DNA of 64,000 nucleotides from Paracoccus chinensis (GTDB taxonomy: Bacteria; Pseudomonadota; Alphaproteobacteria; Rhodobacterales; Rhodobacteraceae), in contig NZ_FNGE01000003.1 of the NCBI RefSeq assembly GCF_900102885.1, forward strand, positions 186,001 through 250,000, given 5' to 3'. Numbering within the stretch: position 1 is the stretch's first letter; each line of letters opens with the position of its first letter. The notes under the pieces were generated by a model that saw only the letters and a program-made list of their open reading frames with translations, made no database searches and was not told where the DNA came from. A program made the translations under genes and the position numbers. This document shows, in pieces, positions 41,947-51,326 of this stretch.

Positions 41947-42077
41947 ATTGATAAAAAATCATTTGAGTTTATGACTTCATTACAACCTTTAAGCGTGTCA
42001 AGCGGATATCCGCCGAACGGATCGGCGCCGATTTCAACCTGCAGCGCCTTTGCAACGCAACAGGGTGAGGTTGGATC
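41947..42077 (+). other. Intergenic region upstream of olsB
   Basis: 131 bases. The first 40 are markedly AT-rich for this genome (ATTGATAAAAAATCATTTG) and may hold the olsBA promoter. Ornithine-lipid genes are often phosphate-regulated, but I find no convincing Pho box. Confidence 0.35.
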
Positions 42078-42860
42078 ATGAAGGCTGATCCCGGCTGGTT
42101 GTCCGTGCGTCTGGGCACGAAGGAACAGGATCTGCGCGCCGCGCAGCGCCTGCGCTATCGCGTCTTTGTCGAGGAACTTGGCGGCGACGGTCCCCTGGTC
42201 GATCACGCCGCCCGGCTTGAGCGGGACGAGTTCGACGCGGTGGTCGATCACCTGCTGCTCGTCGATGCCCGCCGCGACCCGGCCGAGGGCGATCACGTCA
42301 TCGGCGCTTACCGCCTGCTGCGCAGCGACGTGGCCGAGCGGTTCGGCCGCTACTACTGCGACGACGAATATGACCTGACGCCGCTGCGCGCATCCGGCCG
42401 GCGCATGGTCGAGTTGGGCCGATCCTGCGTCGATCCGGACTTCCGCGGCGGCTCGGGGATGTTCCTTCTGTGGAAAGCGCTGGCGGAGTATGTGCTGGAC
42501 CACGGGATCGAGGTCCTGTTCGGCGTCGCCAGCTTCCACGGCACCGATGTCGCGCCGCTGGCGCAGGCTCTGTCCTGGCTGCACCACCATCACCTGGCGC
42601 CGCCGGACCTGCGCCCGGTCGCGCGGGGGCCGCAGTTGCAGCGCATGGATCTGGTGCCCGCCGACCGGCTTGACCGGCGCGCGGCGATGACGGCCATGCC
42701 GGCGCTGATCAAGGCCTATCTGCGGCTGGGTGGCGTCGTGGGCGAAGGCGCATGGATCGACCGCGCCTTCAACACGACGGACGTCTTCCTGCTGATGGAC
42801 ACCGCGGCCATGTCGGACCGGCACCGGAAATACTATCAGGACCGCTGGCAAGGCGCATGA
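42078..42860 (+). CDS. olsB: Ornithine 3-hydroxyacyl-ACP N-acyltransferase
   Basis: First step of ornithine-lipid synthesis: attaches a 3-hydroxy fatty acid to the alpha-amino group of ornithine, giving lyso-ornithine lipid. 260 residues, GNAT-like fold. Conserved blocks: QRLRYRVFVEELGG, DHLLLVDAR, VIGAYRLLR, RMVELGRSCVDPDFRGG and LFGVASFHGTD. ATGA overlap with the next gene, olsA, confirms the pathway. Ornithine lipids are phosphorus-free membrane lipids common in Rhodobacteraceae. Confidence 0.93.
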   Translation: MKADPGWLSVRLGTKEQDLRAAQRLRYRVFVEELGGDGPLVDHAARLERDEFDAVVDHLLLVDARRDPAEGDHVIGAYRLLRSDVAERFGRYYCDDEYDLTPLRASGRRMVELGRSCVDPDFRGGSGMFLLWKALAEYVLDHGIEVLFGVASFHGTDVAPLAQALSWLHHHHLAPPDLRPVARGPQLQRMDLVPADRLDRRAAMTAMPALIKAYLRLGGVVGEGAWIDRAFNTTDVFLLMDTAAMSDRHRKYYQDRWQGA

Positions 42861-43708
42861 CGGCTCCGCGCGACGATGACCCCGTCCCTGCCCGTGGCTA
42901 TTCCGCCACGTGGAGGGGCGAGCCGCCCGCCATGCCCTCCCGTCCGACACCGCTGGGCTGGCTGCTGGTCGCCCTGAGGGGGACTGCGGTCATCTCGGTC
43001 CTGCTGACGGGCGTTCTTCTGATCCTGCCCCTGCGCGCCGGGGAAAGCCTTGCTGCAGGCCGCCGCCGTCCGGTCACCGGTCCCTGGGTGCAGGGCGTCT
43101 GTCGCCTGTGCCTGTGGCTGATGGGCATCCGCTGGCACAGGCGGGGCAAGCCCATGCTCGGCGCCGGGGGCATGGTGGCGAACCACTCCACCTGGCTGGA
43201 TATCTTCGCCCTGAACGCGGCGGCGCCCGTCTTCTTCGTCAGCAAGGCCGAGGTCGCGGGGTGGCCCGGCATCAACATCCTGACCCGCGTGACCGAGACG
43301 CATTTCGTCACCCGCGACCCGCGCCTGGCCCGCGCTCAGGCCGCCGAGTTCGCGGAACGCACCGCCCTTGGCCACCGGCTGTTGTTCTTCCCCGAGGGCA
43401 CCAGCACCGACGGGCGACGGGTCCTGCCCTTCAAGCCGACGCTGTTTCAGGCCTTCCTGGACCCTGCGCTGCCGCCGGGTCTTTCGATCCAGCCCGTCAG
43501 CGTCCGCTACGAGGCGCCGAGCGGCCGCGATCCGCGCTTCTACGGCTGGTGGGGCGACATGGACCTCGGGCCGCATCTGCTGGCCGTGCTGGCACAGCCC
43601 CGGCAAGGGCGCATTACAGTCACCCTGCACCCGCCCATCCCGGTTGCAGGGCATGACCGCAAGGCACTGGCCGCCGCCGCCGAGCGCGCGGTCCGCTCTG
43701 CCGCCTGA
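42857..43708 (+). CDS. olsA: Lyso-ornithine lipid O-acyltransferase (PlsC family)
   Basis: Second step of ornithine-lipid synthesis: adds a fatty acid to the 3-hydroxyl of lyso-ornithine lipid. 283 residues with an N-terminal membrane segment (about 35-57). The acyltransferase HX4D motif is NHSTWLD and the second motif is FFPEGTSTDGR; SVRYEAPSG follows. PlsC-type enzymes can also make phosphatidic acid, but the ATGA overlap with olsB points to OlsA. Convergent with the DASS transporter, two bases apart, with no terminator seen. Confidence 0.92.
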   Translation: MTAPRDDDPVPARGYSATWRGEPPAMPSRPTPLGWLLVALRGTAVISVLLTGVLLILPLRAGESLAAGRRRPVTGPWVQGVCRLCLWLMGIRWHRRGKPMLGAGGMVANHSTWLDIFALNAAAPVFFVSKAEVAGWPGINILTRVTETHFVTRDPRLARAQAAEFAERTALGHRLLFFPEGTSTDGRRVLPFKPTLFQAFLDPALPPGLSIQPVSVRYEAPSGRDPRFYGWWGDMDLGPHLLAVLAQPRQGRITVTLHPPIPVAGHDRKALAAAAERAVRSAA

Positions 43709-43710
43709 GC

Positions 43711-45489
43711 TTACAGCGGCCAGATCAGCGGAATGGTCAGGCAGGCGGCGATCCCCGTCACGATGTCCAGCGGGATACCCAGGCGCATGAAGTCCGTAAA
43801 ACGGTAGCCGCCCGGCCCATAGACCATCATGTGCGTCTGGTAGCCGATGGGCGTTGCGAAGGCGACCGAGGCCGAGAACATCACCGCCACGATGAAGGCG
43901 CGCGGGTCGTGCCCCAGTTGCGTCGCAAGCTCGATGGCGATGGGGGTCAGGATCACGGCAACGGCGTTGTTCGACAGGATCTCGGTCATGATCAGCCCGA
44001 GGAAATAGACCGCGATCAGCGTCCAGAAGGGGCTGAGGCCCGACAGCGACGGCGCCACGGCATCCACGATCAGGTTCACCGCCCCCGTGGCCTCCAGCGC
44101 CTCGCCGATGACCAGCATGGCGAAGATCAGCGCCAGCAGCCGCGCCTCGACGAAGCCGAAGGCCTCGTCAGGGTCCACGCAGCCCGCGATCAGGATGATG
44201 GCCGAGGCAAGAAAGGCCAGGCCCATGATCGGCGCCACGTCCAGCGCGGCCAGCAGCACGACCGCCAGCAGCGCGGCGGTGGCGATGGGCGCGTGGCGGC
44301 GGCGGAATGGCTTGGTCGTGGGCTGCGAGACATCGACAAGGTCCATGTCGGCGGCAAGCCGGGCGATGTCCTCGCGCGCGCCTTCCAGCAGCAGCGTGTC
44401 GCCCACGCGGATTTCCAGGTCGTCCAGCTGGCGGCCGATGTTCTGGTTCCGCCGGTGCGCCGCGATGGGATAAACGCCGTAACGGCGGCGCAGCCGCAGG
44501 TCGCCCAGGCGCCGCCCGATCATCCGCGCCCCGGGCGAGATCAGCACCTCGACCATCTCGGTCTGCACCGAGGAGAGCTTGTCGAGCGCCCGCAGTGCCT
44601 TGTCCTGCTGCATCTCCAGCAGGTCGGCCATGCCCGAGCGCAGCACGATGCGGTCGCCCGCTTCAAGCACGACCTCGCCCATGTTGCGGCGCAGCGAGGC
44701 GTCGCCCCGCAGCACGTCGATGACCCGCACGCCCTCGCGCTTGAAGATCCTCACCTCGCCGATGTTCATGCCGACGATGTTGCTGTCTTCGGGGATGGCG
44801 ATCTCGGTGAAATAGCGCATCTGCGACCGGTCTGTCAGGAACGAGGCCATGGAGCCCCGCTCGGGCAGAAGCCGCCAGCCGACCAGGGCGATGAAGGCCG
44901 CGCCCGCCGCGGTGACGGCCAGCCCCACGGGCGCGATGTCGAAGATGCCGAAGGGCTCCAGCCCGCGGGCGCGCACCACGCCGTCCACCAGCAGGTTGGT
45001 GGATGTCCCGATCAGGGTAATCATGCCGCCCATCACGGTGAAGTAGCTCAGCGGCATCAGCAGCTTTGACGCGGAAATGCCCGCCTTACGCGCGACCTGG
45101 ATGACGATGGGGATCATCACCGCCACGACAGGCGTGTTGTTCATGATGGCCGAGGCCACGCAGACAAAGGCAAACATCGCGGCAATGGTCACCAGCGGGT
45201 GCGTGTCGGCGCGCGAGGACACGATCCGGCTCAGATGGTCCAGCGCGCCGGTGCGCAGCAGGCCGCCCATGATGATGAACATGAAGGCGATGGTCCAAGG
45301 CGCGCTGTTCGACAGCACGCCCACCGCGTCGTCATAGGGGGCAAGGCCAAGGATCATCATCAGCGCCGCCACCCCGACGGCGATCACCTCGGGCGGATGG
45401 CGTTCGCGCACGAACATGACGAACATCAGCGCGATGATGACAAGGGTCAAGACGGCAGCGGTCTGGCCGGTCAACGCGATGCCGAACAT
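43711..45489 (-). CDS. SLC13/DASS-family permease with two TrkA-C domains
   Basis: A 592-residue inner-membrane anion transporter. N- and C-terminal membrane halves hold the two SNT-type motifs: MNNTPVVAVMIPIV with GTSTNLLVDG, and LSNNAVAVILTPIAI with ATPIGYQTHMMVYGPGG. Between them (about 205-375) lie two RCK/TrkA-C regulatory domains (VEVLISPGARMIGRRLGDLRLR and the like), which often bind nucleotides or ligands. Substrates in this group include dicarboxylates, sulfate and others; it cannot be fixed here. Start MFGIALTG at 45489. Confidence 0.9.
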   Translation of the reverse strand: MFGIALTGQTAAVLTLVIIALMFVMFVRERHPPEVIAVGVAALMMILGLAPYDDAVGVLSNSAPWTIAFMFIIMGGLLRTGALDHLSRIVSSRADTHPLVTIAAMFAFVCVASAIMNNTPVVAVMIPIVIQVARKAGISASKLLMPLSYFTVMGGMITLIGTSTNLLVDGVVRARGLEPFGIFDIAPVGLAVTAAGAAFIALVGWRLLPERGSMASFLTDRSQMRYFTEIAIPEDSNIVGMNIGEVRIFKREGVRVIDVLRGDASLRRNMGEVVLEAGDRIVLRSGMADLLEMQQDKALRALDKLSSVQTEMVEVLISPGARMIGRRLGDLRLRRRYGVYPIAAHRRNQNIGRQLDDLEIRVGDTLLLEGAREDIARLAADMDLVDVSQPTTKPFRRRHAPIATAALLAVVLLAALDVAPIMGLAFLASAIILIAGCVDPDEAFGFVEARLLALIFAMLVIGEALEATGAVNLIVDAVAPSLSGLSPFWTLIAVYFLGLIMTEILSNNAVAVILTPIAIELATQLGHDPRAFIVAVMFSASVAFATPIGYQTHMMVYGPGGYRFTDFMRLGIPLDIVTGIAACLTIPLIWPL

Positions 45490-45575
45490 GCGGGGAACCT
45501 CGTGATGCAATCCGCGGCAGGGCGGCGGGGCGACGGATGCCCGATTTTGGGTCAGGCCGCAAGAAAGGCGACGGC

Positions 45576-46385
45576 TCAGGCGCTGGGTTGCAGCCGCCCG
45601 CCGTCGCGCACCGGCCGGATCTCGGTGGCCAGCCCCGTGCGGTCGTCGGTGACGACCAGAACGCCCGACAGGGTGGCCTCGCCCTCGGCCGGGGTGAAGC
45701 GGTCGCGCCCCATGCCCGTCAGGAAGCGGCGCATCGGCTCGGCCTTGTCCATGCCGATCACGCTGTCATAATCGCCGCACATGCCCGCGTCGGACTGATA
45801 GGCCGTGCCGCGCGGCAGGACCTGCGTGTCGGCGGTGGGCACATGGGTGTGGGTGCCGACGACAAGGCTGGCCCGCCCGTCGCAGAAATGGCCCATCGCC
45901 ATCTTCTCGCTGGTGGCCTCGGCATGGAAATCCACCACCGCCGCCTGCACCAGCCCACCCGGAGGATGGGCGCGCAGCACTTGGTCCACCGCGCTGAACG
46001 GATCGTCGAAGGGTCGCTTCATGAAGACCTGCCCCAGCGCCTGCACGACCAGCACCTTGCGGCCCCGCGCGTCCTGAAAAACGCGGTGACCGCGCCCCGG
46101 CGCCTCGCGGGCGAAGTTCAGGGGGCGCAGGACGCGGGGCTCCTCGGCGACAAAGGACAGCATGTCCTTCTGGTCGAAGGCATGGTCGCCCAGGGTGACG
46201 CAGTCGGCGCCCGCATCCAGGATCAGCCGGGCATGGGGCCCGGTCAGGCCCATGCCGCCGCTCGCGTTCTCGCCATTGACGATGGTGAAGTCGGCCTTCA
46301 GCCGCGCCTTCAGCCCCGCCAGCCGTTCCGTGATCGCCCGCCGACCCGACCGGCCCATCACGTCGCCTAGAAAGAGGATTCGCAT
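45576..46385 (-). CDS. YmdB/TIGR00282-family metallophosphoesterase
   Basis: A 269-residue dinuclear metallophosphoesterase. Metal ligands are visible in FLGDVMGRSGR, VNGENASGG, LGDHAFDQ, VDFHAEATSEK and GTHTHVPTAD. The Bacillus relative YmdB is a 2',3'-cAMP phosphodiesterase affecting RNA levels and biofilm choice; the substrate in this organism is unknown. Cytoplasmic. Divergent from rarD. Confidence 0.9.
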   Translation of the reverse strand: MRILFLGDVMGRSGRRAITERLAGLKARLKADFTIVNGENASGGMGLTGPHARLILDAGADCVTLGDHAFDQKDMLSFVAEEPRVLRPLNFAREAPGRGHRVFQDARGRKVLVVQALGQVFMKRPFDDPFSAVDQVLRAHPPGGLVQAAVVDFHAEATSEKMAMGHFCDGRASLVVGTHTHVPTADTQVLPRGTAYQSDAGMCGDYDSVIGMDKAEPMRRFLTGMGRDRFTPAEGEATLSGVLVVTDDRTGLATEIRPVRDGGRLQPSA

Positions 46386-46512
46386 GTGGCAGCGTTACTC
46401 CTGCGGGCGGGGCGACTCAACCCGGGCGAAGACTTTCCACGGAACGGAAAGCCGGGGATCAGCCCAAAGTCCCCCCTCGTCAGCGACAAGGGGCCGCGCT
46501 ATCGAATGCGGC

Positions 46513-47388
46513 ATGAGCCCCCAAGATTCCCCCCGAGGACTTGCCCTTGCGATTGGCGCCTACGTCATCTGGGGGCTGATGCCGCTGTATCTGCACGGGC
46601 TTGCCCATGTGCCGGCCGCCGAGGTGATCTCGCACCGCATCCTGTGGTCGCTGCCGATCGCGCTTGTGGTGCTGCGCCACAACGGACAGGTGGGAACCGT
46701 CGTGGATACCCTGCGCCAGCCGAGGCTGGTGGCGATGGCGGCGCTGACGGCGGTGCTGATCTCGGCCAACTGGATGGTCTATGTCTGGGCGGTGGCGAAC
46801 GGGCAGGCCCTCCAGGCCGCGCTGGGCTATTACATCAACCCGCTGTTCAACATCCTTCTGGGCTGGGGCCTGCTGGGGGAACGGCTGAGCCGCCCGCAGG
46901 TGGGCGCGGTTGCCCTTGCCGCGATCGCGGTGGCCCTGCTGACCGTCGCCGCCGGAGAACTGCCGGTGATCGCCCTGTCGCTGACGCTGACCTGGGGCAT
47001 CTACGCCTATTGCAAGCGCCGCCTGCCCCTGCCGCCGAACGAGGGCTTCACGGTCGAGGTGCTGCTGCTGTTCGCACCCTCGCTCGGCTACGTGCTGTGG
47101 CTTTTCGTGACGGGCCAAGGTCATTTCGGCACGAACCTGCAGGACACGCTGCTGCTGGCGGGCACGGGCGTCCTGACCGCCGGACCGCTGATGCTTTACG
47201 CGAACGGCGCCAAGCTGGTCCGCCTGTCCACCATGGGCGTGCTGCAATATATCGCGCCGACGATGGTGTTCCTGATCGCTGTCCTGGCCTTCGGCGAGCC
47301 CTTCCGGGGCGTCCAGCAGATCGCCTTCCCGCTGATCTGGGCGGCGCTGGTGCTTTACACCCTGACGCTGATCCCCCGCCGGGCCTGA
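46513..47388 (+). CDS. rarD: EamA/RarD-family permease
   Basis: A 291-residue inner-membrane protein with about ten helices, of the drug/metabolite transporter superfamily. RGLALAIGAYVIWGLMPLYLHGL, VISHRILWSLP and ANWMVYVWAV are the RarD pattern. RarD substrates are not defined (it is named for chloramphenicol sensitivity in E. coli mutants). I start at MSPQDSPRG (46513); the open frame continues upstream only as antisense of the phosphodiesterase. Confidence 0.88.
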   Translation: MSPQDSPRGLALAIGAYVIWGLMPLYLHGLAHVPAAEVISHRILWSLPIALVVLRHNGQVGTVVDTLRQPRLVAMAALTAVLISANWMVYVWAVANGQALQAALGYYINPLFNILLGWGLLGERLSRPQVGAVALAAIAVALLTVAAGELPVIALSLTLTWGIYAYCKRRLPLPPNEGFTVEVLLLFAPSLGYVLWLFVTGQGHFGTNLQDTLLLAGTGVLTAGPLMLYANGAKLVRLSTMGVLQYIAPTMVFLIAVLAFGEPFRGVQQIAFPLIWAALVLYTLTLIPRRA

Positions 47389-47392
47389 GGGT

Positions 47393-47998
47393 TCAGTCCT
47401 CGTCCTGGCGCAGCGCGACCCGCAGGCGGGGACGCGCGCGGACCGCCTCGAAGACCGCGTCGACTGCCGCCTCGGCCACCAGGCCAACGAGGGCACCGGC
47501 CACTACATCCGTAAGGTGGTGCTTGGCGCGCGGCACCTGGACCAGCCCGACGATTCCGGCCGCTGCCAGCAGCGGACCCTGCGCATGCGGCGCCACGCGT
47601 CCCATGGCGCGGGCGGCCGCGACCGCATCGGCAGTATGGCCCGACGGGAACGAGTTGTAGTCATGTTCGTCCGGGCCGTTGACGCCCGTTTCGTAATGCC
47701 CTTCCTCAAGCAGCTTGTGCGGCCGGGTGCGCACGACCGCCGACTTGATCCGTCCCTTGATCTGCGTGGCGAGCCACAGCGAGGCCAAGGCCCGCGCGCC
47801 CCCTTCGGCCAGCCGCGACTGCCGGGTCAGAAGTCCGGCAACCGTTGCCGCCGCCGCCAGCGTGAAGGCCGGAGGCTGGTCGCTGATCTCGCTGAGAAAG
47901 CCCAGTGTCTCGACCGCGGGATGGTCGCGCAACTCCCCCGCCTCGACAGACAGGGCGACGTCGGCTTCGTGAAGGGTGTCGATGAGTGTCTCGGTCAT
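47393..47998 (-). CDS. PAP2 superfamily phosphatase
   Basis: A 201-residue phosphatase of the PAP2 (phosphatidic acid phosphatase type 2) group. All three motifs are visible: KSAVVRTRP, FPSGHT (catalytic His) and RAKHHLTDVVAG. The helices between them suggest membrane attachment. Possible substrates include phosphatidic acid, undecaprenyl diphosphate or other lipid phosphates; nearby cell-wall genes make the second attractive but unproven. Same strand as glmS, 60 bases downstream of its stop region. Confidence 0.86.
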   Translation of the reverse strand: MTETLIDTLHEADVALSVEAGELRDHPAVETLGFLSEISDQPPAFTLAAAATVAGLLTRQSRLAEGGARALASLWLATQIKGRIKSAVVRTRPHKLLEEGHYETGVNGPDEHDYNSFPSGHTADAVAAARAMGRVAPHAQGPLLAAAGIVGLVQVPRAKHHLTDVVAGALVGLVAEAAVDAVFEAVRARPRLRVALRQDED

Positions 47999-48058
47999 GC
48001 CGGAGGAACCCGGCGGGCGTGCAAAGGTTGCGGCGCGCCAGCCGGAATCAGGCGGTGA

Positions 48059-49876
48059 TCACTCGACTGTCACCGACTTGGCGAGGTTGCGGGGCTGGTC
48101 CACGTCCGTCCCTTTGGCCACAGCCGTGTGATAGGCCAGGAACTGCATGGGGATCGCATAAACGATGGGCGCGAAGGCGCCCCCGCCGGATGGCATCGTC
48201 AGCACCGCATGGGCACCCTCGCCGCCTGCCGCGATCCCCTCGGCGTCGGACACAAGCAGCACCTGGCCGTGGCGCGCCATCACCTCCTGCATGTTCGAGA
48301 CGGTCTTGTCGAACAGCGGGTCGGTCGGGGCGAGCACCACCACGGGCACGTTGCGGTCAATCAACGCGATCGGCCCGTGCTTGAGTTCACCCGATGCATA
48401 ACCTTCCGCGTGGATGTAGCTGATTTCCTTCAGCTTCAACGCGCCTTCAAGGGCGATGGGGAACAGCGCGCCACGGCCCAGGAACAGGACGTCCTGCGCT
48501 TCGGACAACCAGTCGGCCAAGCGCCGGCAGTCATCACCGGCGCCCACAGCCTGGCTGACCAGCGAGGGGATCGCCGTCAGGTCACGGATCTGCGCCGAGA
48601 GTTCCGTCGGCGACATCACGCCCCGGTCGGCGGCCGCCTTCAGCGCCAGCACGGCCAGCACCGCCAGCTGGCAGGTGAAGGCCTTGGTCGAGGCCACGCC
48701 GACCTCGACCCCCGCCAGGATCGGCAGGGCGATATCGGCGTCCCGCGCGATGGCCGAGGTGCCGACGTTCACGACGCCCACCGTCTTGGCGACCTTGTCC
48801 TTGCAGTAGTGCAGCGCGGCCAACGTGTCCGCCGTCTCGCCCGACTGGCTGACGAAGACGGCCCAGCTGCGCGGCGACAGCGGCGGCTCACGGTAACGGA
48901 ACTCGGACGCCACATCGACGTCGCAGGGCAGGCCTGCCAGCCGCTCGAACCAGTATTTCGCCACATGCGCGGCGTAATAGGCCGTGCCGCAACCGACCAG
49001 CGTCAGCCGGTCCACGTCGCGGAAATCAACCGCCTCGGGCAGGACGATCCGGCCGTCCTTGATGTAATGGCTCAGCGCGTCGCCAAGGACGACCGGCTGC
49101 TGGGCGATCTCCTTGGCCATGAAATGCCGATAGCCACCCTTGTCGATGGCTGTCGCACCGACGTCGATGCGCGCCGTCTCGCGGTTGGTCTGCTGGCCAT
49201 TCGCGTCGAAGATCGCCGCACCTTCGCGCGTGATGACGACATGGTCGCCGTCTTCCAGATAGGTGATCCGGTCCGTAAAGGGCGCCAGCGCGATGGCGTC
49301 CGAGCCGAGGAACATCTCGCCGTCCCCATGCCCCAAGGCCAGCGGGCTGCCCTTGCGGGCGCCGATCATCAGGTCGCCCTCTCCCTCGAACAGGAAGGCG
49401 AGCGCAAAGGCTCCCTGCAGGCGCGACAGCGTGGCGCGGACGGCCTGCACCGGGTCCATGCCCTGCGCCATGTGAAGCCCGGTCAGCAGAGCCACGGTTT
49501 CGGTGTCGGTCTCGGTCTGGGCGGCGATGCCGTTGGCGGCCAGGTAGGTGCGCAGTTCGCGGAAGTTCTCGATGATGCCGTTGTGGACGACGGCCACTGG
49601 GCCGTGCTTGTGGGGGTGGGCGTTTCCTTCCGTCGCCGCGCCATGGGTGGCCCAACGGGTGTGGCCGATGCCCGCGCGACCTTCCAGTGGGTCCAGCACC
49701 AGCAGGTCGGACAGGTTCACCAGCTTGCCGACCGCGCGGCGGCGGTCCAGCCGCCCCTCGCCGTCCACGGTCGCGACGCCCGCGCTGTCATAGCCGCGGT
49801 ATTCCAGCCGCTTCAACGCCTCGACCAGCTGCGGCGCGACCTGGTTCTTGCCGAGTATCCCGATGATCCCGCACAT
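48059..49876 (-). CDS. glmS: Glutamine-fructose-6-phosphate aminotransferase (isomerizing)
   Basis: Makes glucosamine-6-phosphate from fructose-6-phosphate and glutamine, the entry to peptidoglycan and LPS amino sugars. 605 residues. An N-terminal glutaminase domain begins with the catalytic Cys (MCGIIGILG; mature C2) and has HTRWATHG and HNGIIENF. Two SIS domains follow (FVSQSGETADTL; LGRGALFPIALEGALKLKEI), ending AKSVTVE. Only one base separates it from glmU upstream, so the UDP-GlcNAc genes form an operon. No glmS ribozyme is expected or seen in this group. Confidence 0.97.
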   Translation of the reverse strand: MCGIIGILGKNQVAPQLVEALKRLEYRGYDSAGVATVDGEGRLDRRRAVGKLVNLSDLLVLDPLEGRAGIGHTRWATHGAATEGNAHPHKHGPVAVVHNGIIENFRELRTYLAANGIAAQTETDTETVALLTGLHMAQGMDPVQAVRATLSRLQGAFALAFLFEGEGDLMIGARKGSPLALGHGDGEMFLGSDAIALAPFTDRITYLEDGDHVVITREGAAIFDANGQQTNRETARIDVGATAIDKGGYRHFMAKEIAQQPVVLGDALSHYIKDGRIVLPEAVDFRDVDRLTLVGCGTAYYAAHVAKYWFERLAGLPCDVDVASEFRYREPPLSPRSWAVFVSQSGETADTLAALHYCKDKVAKTVGVVNVGTSAIARDADIALPILAGVEVGVASTKAFTCQLAVLAVLALKAAADRGVMSPTELSAQIRDLTAIPSLVSQAVGAGDDCRRLADWLSEAQDVLFLGRGALFPIALEGALKLKEISYIHAEGYASGELKHGPIALIDRNVPVVVLAPTDPLFDKTVSNMQEVMARHGQVLLVSDAEGIAAGGEGAHAVLTMPSGGGAFAPIVYAIPMQFLAYHTAVAKGTDVDQPRNLAKSVTVE

Positions 49877-49877
49877 C

Positions 49878-51221
49878 TTATGCTTTCCCCTTCGCCGCCC
49901 GCAGCGCCTGCATGATCCGTGTCGCCAATCCCGACTTGGTCACCTGCCGGGCGCGGCCCAGCCCCAAGGCCTCGTCGGGCAGGTCTTCGGTGATGACCGA
50001 ACCCGAGCCGGTCATGGCCCGGTTGCCGACCTTGACCGGTGCGACCAGCATCGTGTCCGAGCCGATGAAGGCCTCGGCCCCGATCACGGTGCGGTGCTTG
50101 CCCACGCCGTCGTAGTTGCAGGTGACGGTGCCCGCACCGATGTTCGTGCGCTCGCCAACTTCGGCGTCGCCCAGATAGGTCAGGTGGCCGACCTTCACCC
50201 CTTCGGCCAGGACCGAGTTCTTGATTTCCACGAAGTTGCCGACATGGACGTCGCCACCGAGTTCCGCCCCTGGCCGCAGGCGTGCAAAGGGACCGACGGT
50301 CGCGCCCGCGCTGACGTGACAGCCCTCCAGATGGCAGAAAGGCAGGATCTCGGCCCCGCTTTCAACGGTGACGCCAGCGCCGAAGACCACGTTCTGCCCG
50401 ATGATCGCGTCACGGCCAATGAAGGTGTCGAGCGCGAACCAGACCGTCTGAGGATCGGCCATGGTCACGCCATTCTCCAGCATCTCGGCCCGGCGGCGGG
50501 CCTGAAAGGCAGACTCGGCCGCCGCAAGCTCGGCGCGGGTGTTGATGCCGAGCGTCTCGGCCTCGTCGCAGGTAACCACGGCGGCGCTGCGGCCTTCCTG
50601 CCGCGCAAGGCCCACGACGTCGGTCAGGTAGTATTCCCCCGACGCGTTGTCGTTGCCGAGACGGCCCACGAGATCGCGCAGCAGCGCCGCGTCCGCCGCC
50701 ATGACGCCGGAATTGCACAGCGCGATGGCCCGCGTGGCCTCGTCGGCGTCCTTGTATTCGACGATGCGGTCCAGCGTGTCGCCGCGCACCACGAGCCGGC
50801 CATAGCGGCCGGGATCGGCGGCCTCGAAGCCCAGCACGACCACGTCTGCCGGATGGCTGACCAGCGCCGCCAGGGTATCCGCGCCGATGAAGGGGGTGTC
50901 GCCGTAAAGGACGACGACCTTGCCCTCGAAGCCCTCCAGCAGCGGCAGGGCCTGCGCCACGGCATGGCCGGTGCCGAGCTGCTGGTCCTGAAGGGCGATC
51001 TGCGCCTCGGGGTCGAGCTTGGCGACAGCCTTCCTCACCGCCTCGGCCCCGTGGCCCGCGACGACGACCACCCGGTCGGGGTCGAGGCTGCGGCCCGCCG
51101 CAAGCGCATGGCCTACCAGCGGCACGCCCCCCAGCCGGTGCAGCACCTTGGGCAGGTCCGACAGCATCCGGCTGCCCTGCCCCGCCGCCAGCACCACCAA
51201 CGCCACCGCCCCATCCGTCAT
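49878..51221 (-). CDS. glmU: Bifunctional GlcN-1-P acetyltransferase / UDP-GlcNAc pyrophosphorylase
   Basis: Last two steps to UDP-N-acetylglucosamine. About 447 residues. The N-terminal pyrophosphorylase domain has VVLAAGQGSRM, YGDTPFI and the ASGEYYLTDVVGLA segment. The C-terminal left-handed beta-helix has the acetyltransferase core (FVEIKNSVLAEG, TYLGDAEVGERTNIGAGTVTCNYDG). I start at MTDGAVAL (51221); an ATG seven codons earlier (51242) is possible. Divergent from gph across about 100 bases; one base ahead of glmS. Confidence 0.96.
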   Translation of the reverse strand: MTDGAVALVVLAAGQGSRMLSDLPKVLHRLGGVPLVGHALAAGRSLDPDRVVVVAGHGAEAVRKAVAKLDPEAQIALQDQQLGTGHAVAQALPLLEGFEGKVVVLYGDTPFIGADTLAALVSHPADVVVLGFEAADPGRYGRLVVRGDTLDRIVEYKDADEATRAIALCNSGVMAADAALLRDLVGRLGNDNASGEYYLTDVVGLARQEGRSAAVVTCDEAETLGINTRAELAAAESAFQARRRAEMLENGVTMADPQTVWFALDTFIGRDAIIGQNVVFGAGVTVESGAEILPFCHLEGCHVSAGATVGPFARLRPGAELGGDVHVGNFVEIKNSVLAEGVKVGHLTYLGDAEVGERTNIGAGTVTCNYDGVGKHRTVIGAEAFIGSDTMLVAPVKVGNRAMTGSGSVITEDLPDEALGLGRARQVTKSGLATRIMQALRAAKGKA

Positions 51222-51326
51222 CCGCCTGCCCCGCCCGTTCATTGATCTTTGTCAGCGTTCTAGCTAGGCGCGCTGCAAGACGGAAGGGTGCGCCCGGTCA
51301 CAGAATTTGTCGAAAGGTTACGGAAT

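Noticed and set aside
41947..42077. Pho box controlling olsBA
   Set aside because: No pair of CTGTCAT-like half-sites at 11-base spacing could be found.
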